From Azospirillum oryzae (lineage in GTDB: Bacteria; Pseudomonadota; Alphaproteobacteria; Azospirillales; Azospirillaceae): 64,000 nucleotides of DNA. The position numbers were made by a program, and so were the translations under genes. The notes under the pieces are model-generated. The model ran no database searches, was not told where the DNA came from, and was given only the letters and a program-made list of their open reading frames with translations. The stretch's first letter is position 1. Each line of letters starts with the position of its first letter. This document shows positions 1 to 8,311 of this stretch, one piece after another. The DNA lies in NCBI RefSeq assembly GCF_900177515.1, contig NZ_FXAK01000007.1, positions 1,162,501 through 1,226,500 on the forward strand, written 5' to 3'.

Positions 1-1
1 C

Positions 2-787
2 GGCACGGCGCTGCCGGGGCTTCCGGTGGCGCTCGGCGGGGCCTCGATCAGCCTGTGGGACATGACGACCCTCTACAGCGGGCTGGCGCGCGACGGGATG
101 GTGGCTCCCTTGCGCACCATGGCGGAGCAGCAGGACGGGCCGGAGCAGCGGCTGTTGTCCGCCACTGCGGCGCAGCAGGTGCGGGCGATCCTGGAAGGCT
201 CCCCGCCGCCGCCGGGCGTGGTGCAGGCGCAGGAACTGCGTGGCAGCGGCCCGGTGGCGCTGAAGACCGGCACCAGCTATGGCTTCCGCGACGCCTGGGC
301 CTTCGGCGTCACCGGGCGCTACACGGTGGGGGTGTGGGTCGGCCGGCCCGACGGCACGCCCAGCCCCGACCATTACGGCCGCAACACCGCCGCCCCGCTG
401 CTGTTCGAGGTGTTCGACCTGCTGCCGGCCGAGCGTGGCCGTCCCGCCGGGCCGGTGCGCAACGACGCGCCGCCGGACCTTCTGCGCCGCCTGCGGCCAG
501 GCGAGGTGGAGTTGGCGGGACCGCGCCAGACCGACCGCCTGCGCCTGACCTTCCCGGTCAGCGACATGGTGCTGGAGGCGCTGGGGCCGGACGGCAGGGG
601 GGAACCGATGACCCTGACCGCCAGCGGTGGGCGGCGTCCGCTGTCCTGGCTGATCGACGGCCGGCGCATCGCCCAGTCGCCCATCGCGCGCGAGGTGCTG
701 TGGCGGCCGGCGGGGCCGGGGGTGGTGCGGGTGACCGTGCTGGACGCCGACGGCCGCAGCGACAGCGCGACCGTCGAGATTCGCTGA
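2..787 (+). CDS. pbpC: Penicillin-binding protein 1C, C-terminal part (5' truncated by window edge)
   Basis: The frame is open from the first bases, so the glycosyltransferase domain and most of the transpeptidase domain lie outside the window. The visible part holds the transpeptidase KTGTS box (bases 263-277), followed by the F-R-D-A-W-x-x-G and G-V-W-V-G-R segments usual after that box. About 110 further residues match the C-terminal domain found on PBP1C proteins. The family makes periplasmic peptidoglycan and is membrane-anchored at its N-terminus. The gene ends 3 bases before the convergent small gene at 791. The KTG box plus the C-terminal extension favours PBP1C over other class A PBPs. 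Confidence 0.88.
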   Translation, partial: GTALPGLPVALGGASISLWDMTTLYSGLARDGMVAPLRTMAEQQDGPEQRLLSATAAQQVRAILEGSPPPPGVVQAQELRGSGPVALKTGTSYGFRDAWAFGVTGRYTVGVWVGRPDGTPSPDHYGRNTAAPLLFEVFDLLPAERGRPAGPVRNDAPPDLLRRLRPGEVELAGPRQTDRLRLTFPVSDMVLEALGPDGRGEPMTLTASGGRRPLSWLIDGRRIAQSPIAREVLWRPAGPGVVRVTVLDADGRSDSATVEIR

Positions 788-790
788 ACG

Positions 791-1066
791 CTAATAAGAG
801 GCGCGGCGCAGGCCGAAGGGCGCGTCGTCGCGCTGGCTCCACACCCGGGTGCGGACCCGCATCTGCTTCTGGCAATCCACCGAGCAATAGAGCGGCGCCG
901 GTCCCCGCATGGACGGACGGACGAAGGGACGGCCACAGCAGGCGCAATGCAGCTGGCGGGTCGCGGTGTGCGGGAAATTGGCCGGACGGGCGGAGGCGGA
1001 CATCTGGAAGAGTTCGGGCTGGTTTCGGGTGAGCGCCAATATAGGGGCGGTGTGTTGCAGTTCCAT
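791..1066 (-). CDS. Small zinc-ribbon-like protein (91 aa), function unknown
   Basis: The C-terminal half has two cysteine pairs: H-C-A-C-C-G, then about 17 residues later Y-C-S-V-D-C followed by a basic stretch. This pattern fits a small zinc-binding treble-clef or ribbon fold. The start is uncertain. ATG at 1066 gives 91 residues and ATG at 1003 gives 70, and neither has a clear Shine-Dalgarno. The cysteine part is common to both. It converges on the PBP1C gene with a 3-base gap. No function is assigned; nucleic-acid binding is a guess from the Cys pattern and basic tail. Confidence 0.55.
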   Translation of the reverse strand: MELQHTAPILALTRNQPELFQMSASARPANFPHTATRQLHCACCGRPFVRPSMRGPAPLYCSVDCQKQMRVRTRVWSQRDDAPFGLRRASY

Positions 1067-1183
1067 GCTCGGGAAAACGCCTAGCACTGAATGGGTATCG
1101 GGCCTGTCCGGCGGTCGGGGGTGGTTGACCGGCTCGGCCCTCGGGCCTATCTGGAAAGGCTGACAACAAGCGGGAGCGGTACG

Positions 1184-1591
1184 GTGCCGGTGCGCGTCGC
1201 CGACTGGATGCGGATGCTGGGTGGTGTCGCGAGGGCGATGGTCCTCGTGATGCTCGGCCTGCTGCTGTGGTCGGATATGGCCACCGCCGCGTGCCCGCAC
1301 GAGCGGCCGGAGGCCGCGGCTGCCGTCGCGACTCATGGCATGTCGCACGGTACGTCGCACGCGATGGACGCGAACCGCATCGACCATGGCCGGCAGGCGC
1401 CGGGACGTCCGCACCATGCGGTGCAGCCCTGCTGCGCCGGGATGGCCTGCGCCGCCGTGGCGGTCGGGCTGCCGGGTGCGGAGTTGGCGTCGCCGCTCGG
1501 ATCGGCGGGTCCCAAGCTGGACTGGGCCGCCGGACTGCTGCGCGAGGGGCTGGGCCTGCGCCCCGATTTGCCTCCGCCCCGGCTGGGATGA
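1184..1591 (+). CDS. Small exported His/Met-rich protein upstream of a copper oxidase (135 aa)
   Basis: GTG at 1184 is chosen because GGGAG precedes it by about 7 bases; an upstream in-frame start at 1091 lacks one. The N-terminus has a hydrophobic segment (about residues 15-35) ending near A-T-A-A-C, like a signal peptide or anchor. The mature part carries a C-P-H motif, M-S-H and H-A-M repeats and a C-C pair, all possible Cu ligands. It lies 72 bases upstream of the CopA-like oxidase on the same strand, so an accessory role in copper handling is inferred. I recognise no named family with confidence. Confidence 0.6.
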   Translation: MPVRVADWMRMLGGVARAMVLVMLGLLLWSDMATAACPHERPEAAAAVATHGMSHGTSHAMDANRIDHGRQAPGRPHHAVQPCCAGMACAAVAVGLPGAELASPLGSAGPKLDWAAGLLREGLGLRPDLPPPRLG

Positions 1592-1663
1592 TGCCGATGC
1601 GCCGCCGGCTTTCCGCGGCGCCGCCGTCATCCCCAATCCACTTCCGATCATCCGGAGTCCGTC

Positions 1664-3277
1664 ATGACTCTCGCGCTTTCCCGCCGCCGTCTGCTGTCCA
1701 CGGCGGTGGCCGGCGGCTGTGCCGCCCTGCTGCCCGCCTTTCCCCGATCGGTCCTGGCTGCCGGTCCCGACGCGGCCCCAACCGCCGGCGATGCCGTCCG
1801 CCTGACCGTCGAGCGCCGCACCCTGGAGGTGAACGGCAAGGGCGCCGGCATGTTCGGCATCCGCCAGCCCGACGGCACGCATGGGCTGACCCTCGATCCC
1901 GGCCGGCGTTTCCTGGTCGACCTGACGAACCGGGCCGGGGAGGACACCATCATCCACTGGCATGGCCAGACCCCGCCCTATGTCCAGGACGGCGTCGCCG
2001 ACATGAACCGGCCGACGATCCGCGACGGCCTGACGGTCCGCTACGACTTCGCCCCGCGCACCGGCACGCACTGGATGCACTCCCATCACGGGCTGCAGGA
2101 ACAGCTGCTGATGGCCGCCCCGCTGGTGGTCCGCAGCGACGAGGACCTCCGCGCCGACGAGCAGGAGGTGGTCATCCTGCTGCACGACTTCACCTTCCGC
2201 GACCCGGCCGAGCTTCTGGCATCGCTGGGCGGGCCGTCGGCCGGAATGGCGCATGGCGGGCATGGTGCCGCCGGCATGGGGCAGGGGGCCATGAGCCAGG
2301 GGTCCATGGATCACGGCGCCATGAACCACGGCGCCATGAATCACGGCCAGATGAGTCCGGGCCAGATGACCCAGGGCCAGATGGACCACGGCGCCATGGG
2401 GCACGGTTCCATGCCCCAGCCCAACGGCCATGACATGATGGGCATGTCCGGCGGCATGGCGATGGACCTGAACGACATCGATTACGACGCCTATCTTGCC
2501 AACGACCGCACCCTTGCCGATCCGCAGGTGGTGCGGGTGGAGCGCGGCGGGCGGGTGCGGCTGCGCGTCATCAACGGCGCCACCTCCACCGCCTTCCACC
2601 TCGACCTCGGGCGCCTGACCGGGCAGGTGATCGCCGCCGACGGCAATCCTGTGCAACCGGTGGCGGGCAGCCGCTTCGGCCTGTCGATGGGGCAGCGGCT
2701 CGACATCCGCCTGACCCTGCCGGCCGGCGGCGGCGCCTTTCCGATCCTGGCCCTGCGCGAAGGGGCGGTGCAGCGCACCGGCATCATCCTCGCCACCCCC
2801 GGTGCGGAGGTGGAGAAGATCGCGGACACCGGACAGGCGGAGACCGACGCCCTCGATCTGTCGCTGGAACGTCAACTGGTGGCCGTGGCGCCGCTGGCGG
2901 CCCGCGCGGCTGACCTGAGCCAGCGGATGCAGCTGACCGGCTCGATGATGCCCTATGTCTGGAGCCTCGACAGCCGGACCTTCGGCAATCACCGGCCGCT
3001 GATTGTCCGCCAGGGCCAGCGGGTGGAGCTGACCTTCGAGAACGCGTCGATGATGGCGCATCCCATGCACCTGCACGGGCATCATTTCCAGGTGGTGGCG
3101 ATCGACGGGCGGCCGGTGGCGGGTGCGGTGCGCGACACCGTTCTGGTGCCGATGATGGCCAGCGTGACCGTCGCCTTCGACGCCGACAACCCCGGCCGCT
3201 GGCCGCTGCACTGCCACAACCTGCTGCACATGGCGACCGGGATGATGACGGAGGTGGTCTATGAGGGATTCGTTTGA
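1664..3277 (+). CDS. CopA-like multicopper oxidase, Tat-exported (537 aa)
   Basis: A three-cupredoxin multicopper oxidase predicted to oxidise Cu(I) and protect the periplasm from copper. The N-terminus S-R-R-R-L-L followed by a hydrophobic stretch and A-x-A is a Tat signal. Copper-ligand motifs are in order: H-W-H-G near residue 103, H-S-H-H-G near 143, H-P-M-H-L-H-G-H near 466, and H-C-H-N-L-L-H with a following M-A-T-G-M near 517. Residues about 195-266 form an insert dominated by M-x-H-G-A-M-type units, typical of CopA/PcoA and likely a Cu(I) relay. It probably forms a unit with the preceding small His/Met-rich gene. PcoA-type oxidase is the best call; the exact substrate is inferred. Confidence 0.9.
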   Translation: MTLALSRRRLLSTAVAGGCAALLPAFPRSVLAAGPDAAPTAGDAVRLTVERRTLEVNGKGAGMFGIRQPDGTHGLTLDPGRRFLVDLTNRAGEDTIIHWHGQTPPYVQDGVADMNRPTIRDGLTVRYDFAPRTGTHWMHSHHGLQEQLLMAAPLVVRSDEDLRADEQEVVILLHDFTFRDPAELLASLGGPSAGMAHGGHGAAGMGQGAMSQGSMDHGAMNHGAMNHGQMSPGQMTQGQMDHGAMGHGSMPQPNGHDMMGMSGGMAMDLNDIDYDAYLANDRTLADPQVVRVERGGRVRLRVINGATSTAFHLDLGRLTGQVIAADGNPVQPVAGSRFGLSMGQRLDIRLTLPAGGGAFPILALREGAVQRTGIILATPGAEVEKIADTGQAETDALDLSLERQLVAVAPLAARAADLSQRMQLTGSMMPYVWSLDSRTFGNHRPLIVRQGQRVELTFENASMMAHPMHLHGHHFQVVAIDGRPVAGAVRDTVLVPMMASVTVAFDADNPGRWPLHCHNLLHMATGMMTEVVYEGFV

Positions 3278-3313
3278 GAAGCGCTGACGCGCAGCATTGA
3301 ACCCCCACGCCAA

Positions 3314-3343
3314 CCCTCTCCCGGTCCGAACGCCGGGGGAGGG
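3314..3343. terminator. GC-rich hairpin after the copper oxidase gene
   Basis: Arms 3314-3324 and 3333-3343 pair over 11 bases with one G-T wobble around an 8-base loop. There is no long T-tract. The arm core CCCTCTCCC is shared with hairpins at 9767, 10558 and 18105. It lies between the convergent oxidase and cupin genes. Confidence 0.5.
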
Positions 3344-3361
3344 CGGGCGATCATCCACCTC

Positions 3362-3814
3362 TTACAGGTTCTCCCCGGGCTCCCATCCCTCCGGCGCCAT
3401 CCTGAACCCGGCGAACTCGAAGGCCGGCGCCACGGTGCAGCTTACCAGCGACCAGCCGTCCGGCCCGTCGGCCAGGCTCCGCGCCGCCTGCCAGGCCCCG
3501 ACCGGCACCACCGCCTGCGGCCGTTCGCCGCCGGCAATGTCCATCCCCAGCCGGCGGCGCTCGACCGTCCCGCCGTCCTCATAGACCGACAGCTCCAGCG
3601 GCGCCCCGCCATGCCAGAGCCAGATCTCCACGGCATCCACCGTGTGCCAATGCGACCGTTCCCCCGCCCGCAGCAGGAAGTAGATCGCCGTCACCGCCCC
3701 GCGCCCGCCATCCCCCGGTGCCCGATAGGTCTCGACGTAGCAACCGCCTTCCGGATGCGGCTGCAGCCCCAGCAACTCGATCAGCCGCTCCGCAGACAAG
3801 GCTTGCTCAGGCAT
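3362..3814 (-). CDS. Cupin_5 (DUF985) family protein (150 aa)
   Basis: The sequence matches the DUF985 cupin family: L-x-P-H-P-E-G-G-x-Y near residue 18, I-Y-F-L-L near 45, S-H-W-H near 54, and the later V-S-C-T-V-A-P-x-F-E-F block. These residues form the sugar-epimerase-like barrel of the family, whose biochemical role is mostly unknown. The 150-residue length is normal. Its start overlaps the end of the Uma2-family gene by 8 bases, so the two are translationally coupled. The metal-binding histidines are S-H-W-H and a second H further on. Confidence 0.85.
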   Translation of the reverse strand: MPEQALSAERLIELLGLQPHPEGGCYVETYRAPGDGGRGAVTAIYFLLRAGERSHWHTVDAVEIWLWHGGAPLELSVYEDGGTVERRRLGMDIAGGERPQAVVPVGAWQAARSLADGPDGWSLVSCTVAPAFEFAGFRMAPEGWEPGENL

Positions 3815-4400
3815 CGTCGGTGTCGCCCATATGGATGGTCAGATCGAAGGATACCCGCGTGTCCTCATAGATCGCGGACAGCGGCAACGTCACCTCCAGC
3901 GCCGGGATCGACAAAGCTCCCTCCCGTCCGGAGATCAGCTCATGCGTCCAGCCGTCGCCCGTGCGCCGGAAGCTCTCCACCACCGCCACACGCTGATGGA
4001 CCAGCACATATTGCGTCAGGGAGGGCAGGGTGCGGTAGGCGGCGCTCTTGGTGGTGTGGTCGTAGCTCGACGTGCTGTCCGACAGCACTTCGACGATCAC
4101 CGTCGGCGCGGTCGCCAGCCGGTCGCGGTCGTCCAGCGCGGCACAGGTGACGAAGACGTCCGGATAGAACACCGACTCGTCGGCGAGGATCCGCATCGTT
4201 TCCTGAAAAACCCGGCATGGCGAGCCGCGCAGGTCCGCGCGCAAGGCGGCGTAGATGTTGCCGGAGATCTGGTTGTGGGCGACCGTTCCGCCAACCATGG
4301 CGACGATCTCGCCCTGGAGGAATTCGTGGCGGCCGTCCTGCCGCTCCTCCCAGGCGAGAAACTCGTCAAGCGTCATCAGGCGCTGTTTGCGCAGGGCCAT
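3807..4400 (-). CDS. Uma2 family (DUF820) restriction-endonuclease-fold protein (197 aa)
   Basis: Uma2/DUF820 proteins have a PD-(D/E)XK nuclease-like fold. They are widespread in Cyanobacteria and Rhodospirillales and mostly uncharacterised. Family marks are M-T-L-D-E-F-L-A-W-E near the start, E-F-L-Q-G-E-I-V, the F-Y-P-D-V block, and V-I-V-E-V-L-S-D-S-T, which contain the likely acidic catalytic residues. ATG at 4400 has weak spacing to an upstream purine stretch. It sits 38 bases downstream of the NUDIX gene and overlaps the cupin gene. Catalysis is inferred only from the family. Confidence 0.85.
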   Translation of the reverse strand: MALRKQRLMTLDEFLAWEERQDGRHEFLQGEIVAMVGGTVAHNQISGNIYAALRADLRGSPCRVFQETMRILADESVFYPDVFVTCAALDDRDRLATAPTVIVEVLSDSTSSYDHTTKSAAYRTLPSLTQYVLVHQRVAVVESFRRTGDGWTHELISGREGALSIPALEVTLPLSAIYEDTRVSFDLTIHMGDTDDA

Positions 4401-4438
4401 GCCCGCCCTCCTGGTCGGTGAAAGGTCGCCCTGTCTTT

Positions 4439-5032
4439 TTACACCGACCGCGACCGCGCCGCCATGCCCAGCCCCTCGCGCAGCTCCGGCATCAGCATCG
4501 CCCCCAGCATGGCGATCACCGGCAGCACCGCGTAATCGCCGCGCGCCGCCGCGTCGATCAGCTCGCGCGCGCTGTGCAGCTCGATCCGCATGTCCTCCAG
4601 GTCACCATGATCGGGCTCCGCCACCTTGCGGGCGCCCTTGGCGTGGAACATGTGGCAGGTGCTGCCCTTGGAGTTCGCCCCCACGACGAAGCCGCCCAGC
4701 GCCGTCCAGTCGTCGGCGGCATAGCCGGTTTCTTCCAGCAGCTCGCGCTTGGCGGCCTCCAGCGGCTCCTCGCCGGGGTCGATGGCGCCGGCCGGGAAGG
4801 TCAGGCTGACCCGCCGCGCCCCGTGCTTGTAGGTGCGCAGCATCACGACCTTGCCGTCCTCGGTCTCGACATACATCAAGGCGAAGTCGGGCTGGTCGAG
4901 CTGATAGAAATTCTCCACCGTCCGCCCGTCCGGCAGCCGCACCGTCTCCGCCCGCACCTTCAGGTACGGGCTGGCGTCCAGCAGCTCGCGGCTGCCCAAC
5001 ACCTCCCACGGCTTCTGCTCGTCGTCGCTCAT
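4439..5032 (-). CDS. NUDIX hydrolase, ADP-sugar pyrophosphatase type (197 aa)
   Basis: A Nudix box runs from about residue 77 to 99 with G-x5-E-x7-R-E-L-x-E-E-x-G spacing (G-A-I-D-P-G-E-E then A-K-R-E-L-L-E-E-T-G). The preceding Y-K-H-G-A-R and the overall length match ADP-ribose or ADP-sugar pyrophosphatases, which split nucleotide sugars to nucleoside monophosphate and sugar phosphate. The ATG overlaps the map stop codon in an ATGA junction, so it is translated as the second gene of the map unit. Exact substrate specificity cannot be read from the sequence. Confidence 0.85.
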   Translation of the reverse strand: MSDDEQKPWEVLGSRELLDASPYLKVRAETVRLPDGRTVENFYQLDQPDFALMYVETEDGKVVMLRTYKHGARRVSLTFPAGAIDPGEEPLEAAKRELLEETGYAADDWTALGGFVVGANSKGSTCHMFHAKGARKVAEPDHGDLEDMRIELHSARELIDAAARGDYAVLPVIAMLGAMLMPELREGLGMAARSRSV

Positions 5033-5856
5033 GCGGCGTTTCCGTAGGGAGGTTGGGTGAAGCCGGCGGGGGAGAGGGTGAAGATCTCGCAGCCGTCCTC
5101 GGTGATGCCGATCTGGTGCTCGAACTGTGCCGACAGCGAGCGGTCGCGGGTGACCGTGGTCCAGCCGTCGGACAGAATCTTCACCTCCGGCCGGCCGGCG
5201 TTGATCATCGGCTCCACCGTGAAGATCATGCCGGGGCGCAGTTCCACGCCGGTGCCGGGCTTGCCGAAATGGTCGACATGGGGCGCGCCGTGGAAGACCT
5301 GTCCGATGCCGTGCCCGCCGAAATCTCGCACGACGGAGCAGCGCGCCGCTTCCGCCATCGTCTGGATGGCATGGCCGATGTCGCCCAGATGGTTGCCCGG
5401 CTTGGCCTGGGCGATGCCGGCCATCATGCAGCGATAGGTCAGGTCGACCAGCTTGCGCGCCTTCACGCCGATCTTCTCGCCGACGAAATACATGCGGCTG
5501 CTGTCGCCGTACCAGCCGTCGAGGATCACCGTGACGTCGATGTTGACTATGTCGCCCTCCACCAGCTTCTTGTCGTCGCTGGGGATGCCATGGTTGACGA
5601 TGTGGTTGGGCGAGATGCAGCTGCTGGCCGGATAGCCCTGATAGCCCAGCGTTGCCGGAATGCCGCCGCGGTCGCGCTGGAACTCCTCGATCAGCGTGTC
5701 GAGCCGCCCGGTGCTGACCCCCGGCACCACGAAGGGCGCGATGTAGTCCAGCGTCTCGGCCGCCAGCCGGCAGGCCTTCCGCACCGCCTCGAACCCCTCC
5801 GGACCGTGCAGCACGATCCGCTTGCCTTCCCTGTCCATCAGACCTTCATCCGTCAC
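5029..5856 (-). CDS. map: Type I methionine aminopeptidase (275 aa)
   Basis: This cytoplasmic metalloenzyme removes the initiator methionine. The conserved blocks are all present: N-H-G-I-P near residue 98, D-I-V-N-I-D-V-T with its metal-binding Asp, the D-S-S-R-M-Y-F-V-G second Asp, G-H-G-I-G-Q-V-F-H with the metal His, V-E-P-M-I-N with Glu, and the final H-Q-I. GTG at 5856 is chosen because AGAGGA precedes it by 6 bases. ATG at 5838 is the alternative, and a longer frame up to 5952 lacks a site. It starts the run map-NUDIX-Uma2-cupin. Confidence 0.93.
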   Translation of the reverse strand: MTDEGLMDREGKRIVLHGPEGFEAVRKACRLAAETLDYIAPFVVPGVSTGRLDTLIEEFQRDRGGIPATLGYQGYPASSCISPNHIVNHGIPSDDKKLVEGDIVNIDVTVILDGWYGDSSRMYFVGEKIGVKARKLVDLTYRCMMAGIAQAKPGNHLGDIGHAIQTMAEAARCSVVRDFGGHGIGQVFHGAPHVDHFGKPGTGVELRPGMIFTVEPMINAGRPEVKILSDGWTTVTRDRSLSAQFEHQIGITEDGCEIFTLSPAGFTQPPYGNAA

Positions 5857-6026
5857 GTAATTCCTCTGACACTCTTCAACCGCTGCGCCCATCCGCAGAC
5901 GGCTCAAGCAACCTATCACGGCACCGGTCCGAAAAAAGCTCCTGCATTCCACCCCTGCAAACGTAGGATTCGGCGGAACGGCTTGCTATATGTGGCGGGC
6001 CCTATCCCCATCGGACTACCAGACCT

Positions 6027-7475
6027 TTGGCGAAGCCCACCACCCGATATGTCTGTCAGGCCTGCGGCGCCTCCTTCCCGAAATGGGCAGGCAAGTGCGA
6101 CGCCTGCGGCGAATGGAACAGCCTCGTGGAGGAGGCGGCGCCCGACAGCGCGCCCAAGGGCCTCGGCAGCGCCCGTGGCCGCCGCATCGACTTCGTCGGC
6201 CTGCACGGCTCCAGCGAGGCGCCGCCCCGCCGCATGACCGGCATCGCCGAGTTCGACCGCGTCTGCGGCGGCGGGCTGGTCCCCGGCTCGGCCATCCTGA
6301 TCGGCGGCGATCCCGGCATCGGCAAATCGACCCTTCTGCTCCAGGCGATGGCCCGGCTGTCGCAGGACCACCGCTGCGCCTATGTCTCGGGCGAGGAGGC
6401 GGTCGATCAGGTCCGCCTGCGCGCCCAGCGCCTCGGCTGCGCGTCCGCCCCCGTCGATCTGGCCTCGGCCACCAGCGTGCGCGACATCGTCGCCTCGCTG
6501 GACGACGCCAAGGGTCCGGAGGTGATCGTCATCGACTCGATCCAGACCATGTATATGGACAATCTGGACAGCGCCCCCGGCACCGTCGCCCAGGTCCGCG
6601 CCAGCGCGCAGGAGCTGATCCGCGTCGCCAAGCGGCGCGGAGTCGTCCTGCTTCTGGTCGGCCATGTCACCAAGGAAGGCATGATCGCCGGTCCCCGCGT
6701 GCTTGAGCACATGGTGGACACCGTCCTCTATTTCGAAGGCGAGCGCGGCCACCAGTTCCGCATCCTGCGCGCGGTCAAGAACCGCTTCGGCCCGACCGAC
6801 GAGATCGGCGTGTTCGAGATGGGCGACGCCGGCCTCGGGGAGGTCGCCAACCCCTCCGCCCTGTTCCTGGCCGAACGGCGCGGCGACGTGTCCGGCGCAG
6901 CCGTCTTCGCCGGGATGGAGGGCACCCGCCCCGTCCTGGTGGAGGTCCAGGCGCTGGTCGCCCCGTCGCCGCTCGGCACGCCGCGCCGCGCCGTGGTCGG
7001 CTGGGATTCGGCCCGCCTCGCCATGGTGCTGGCGGTGCTGGAGGCGCGTTGCGGCGTGCAGATCGGCGCCAACGACGTCTATCTGAACGTCGCCGGCGGC
7101 CTGCGCATCACCGAACCGGCCGCCGACCTCGCCGTCGCCGCCGCCCTGGTCTCCTCCCTGACCGGGGAGCCGGTGCCGGCCGACGCCGTGGTGTTCGGCG
7201 AGATCGGCCTGTCGGGCGAGGTCCGCGCCGTCGGCCAGAGCGACACGCGGCTGAAGGAGGCGGCGAAGCTCGGCTTCTCCTCCGCCATCTTCCCGGCCCG
7301 GCGCACCGGCAAGAAGGGCGGCCGCGGCGACAACGGCCTGAAGACGGTCGAACTCCAGCAGTTGGGCGAGCTGATGCCGCTGTTCCAGCCGCAGGGCTCC
7401 TCCGGCCGGCCGCCGTCACGGCGCCCTCACGACGACAACGACACGCGCCGCTGGCGTGACGACGAATTCATCTGA
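6027..7475 (+). CDS. radA: DNA repair protein RadA (482 aa)
   Basis: RadA is a RecA-like ATPase that promotes branch migration of recombination intermediates. The N-terminal C4 zinc finger is intact (C10, C13, C24, C27). A Walker A G-G-D-P-G-I-G-K-S-T lies near residue 93 and the RadA signature K-N-R-F-G near 251, followed by the Lon-protease-like C-terminal domain. TTG at 6027 is chosen because the zinc finger begins 9 residues later and no ATG precedes it. It heads the co-directional group radA-cvpA-purF-SDR. The Ser/Arg/Asp-rich tail of about 35 residues is poorly conserved in the family. Confidence 0.95.
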   Translation: MAKPTTRYVCQACGASFPKWAGKCDACGEWNSLVEEAAPDSAPKGLGSARGRRIDFVGLHGSSEAPPRRMTGIAEFDRVCGGGLVPGSAILIGGDPGIGKSTLLLQAMARLSQDHRCAYVSGEEAVDQVRLRAQRLGCASAPVDLASATSVRDIVASLDDAKGPEVIVIDSIQTMYMDNLDSAPGTVAQVRASAQELIRVAKRRGVVLLLVGHVTKEGMIAGPRVLEHMVDTVLYFEGERGHQFRILRAVKNRFGPTDEIGVFEMGDAGLGEVANPSALFLAERRGDVSGAAVFAGMEGTRPVLVEVQALVAPSPLGTPRRAVVGWDSARLAMVLAVLEARCGVQIGANDVYLNVAGGLRITEPAADLAVAAALVSSLTGEPVPADAVVFGEIGLSGEVRAVGQSDTRLKEAAKLGFSSAIFPARRTGKKGGRGDNGLKTVELQQLGELMPLFQPQGSSGRPPSRRPHDDNDTRRWRDDEFI

Positions 7476-7516
7476 CCGTACCCACTCAATCGGCATCCAA
7501 TAATCGGCACAGGGTC

Positions 7517-8206
7517 ATGGACAATCTTCCCGTCAATCCGGTGGACATCGTCGTCATCGCCGTCGTGCTCCTGGCCGCACTGCTGGCCTTCAGCCGGGGT
7601 CTGGTGGCCGAACTGGTGTCGGTCCTCGCCTGGGCCGGCGCGGCGATCGTCACGCTCTACGCGCTGCCCCATGTCCTTCCCTACGCGCAGATCTATATCC
7701 GTTTCGAGATGCTGGCCTACGCCGCCTCGGCGGCGGGTGTGTTCGTCGTCGCGCTGATCGTGCTGTCGCTGCTGGGCCGCGCGCTGTCGCGCGGGGTGCA
7801 GGCATCCGCGCTGTCGGCGCTGGACCGCACGCTGGGCTTCGCCTTCGGGCTGGTGAAGGGCGGGGTGCTGGTGTCCATCGCCTATCTGTTCTTCCTCTGG
7901 CTGGTGCCGAATCCGGCCGAACAGCCGGTGTGGCTGCAGCAGGCGAAGACCCGTCCCTTCCTGGCCGCCGGCGCCGAGACGCTCTATGCCTTCGTGCCGG
8001 AGAACCTGCGCCGGGAAGGTCTCGGCCAGATGGACATGGCGCGCGACCGTGCGCGTCAGGCGATGGAGGCCAAGCAGGCGCTCGACCGCCTGTCGACACC
8101 GGTGCCCAGCCCCGCGAAGACCGGGGGTGCGCAGGCGCCCGATAGCGGTTATAAGGACCGCGACCGCGCCGACCTTGAAAGGCTGATGCAGAACAACGCC
8201 CGCTGA
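7517..8206 (+). CDS. cvpA: CvpA family membrane protein (229 aa)
   Basis: An inner-membrane protein of the colicin V production family, usually found next to purF as here. The N-terminal motif N-P-V-D-I-V-V-I-A and four hydrophobic segments within residues 1-130 fit the family. The charged C-terminal 90 residues are probably cytoplasmic. It starts 41 bases after radA and ends 105 bases before purF. In Enterobacteria CvpA affects envelope homeostasis and colicin V export; its molecular role is unresolved. Confidence 0.9.
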   Translation: MDNLPVNPVDIVVIAVVLLAALLAFSRGLVAELVSVLAWAGAAIVTLYALPHVLPYAQIYIRFEMLAYAASAAGVFVVALIVLSLLGRALSRGVQASALSALDRTLGFAFGLVKGGVLVSIAYLFFLWLVPNPAEQPVWLQQAKTRPFLAAGAETLYAFVPENLRREGLGQMDMARDRARQAMEAKQALDRLSTPVPSPAKTGGAQAPDSGYKDRDRADLERLMQNNAR

Positions 8207-8311
8207 GCTTGACCGCTCGGTTTCGGCGCTATCGACGTTTGTGGACCGTTTCTTTCCGTTGCATGTGCTGACGCGCGCCCCCGGCGCCTCTTGGACGAAG
8301 GACTTCTGGTG

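Noticed and set aside
1067..3358. Very long minus-strand open frame over the copper oxidase
   Set aside because: It is an antisense shadow caused by high G+C third positions; the plus-strand frame has the Tat signal and all copper motifs. Only the extreme end (791-1066) reads like a real protein.
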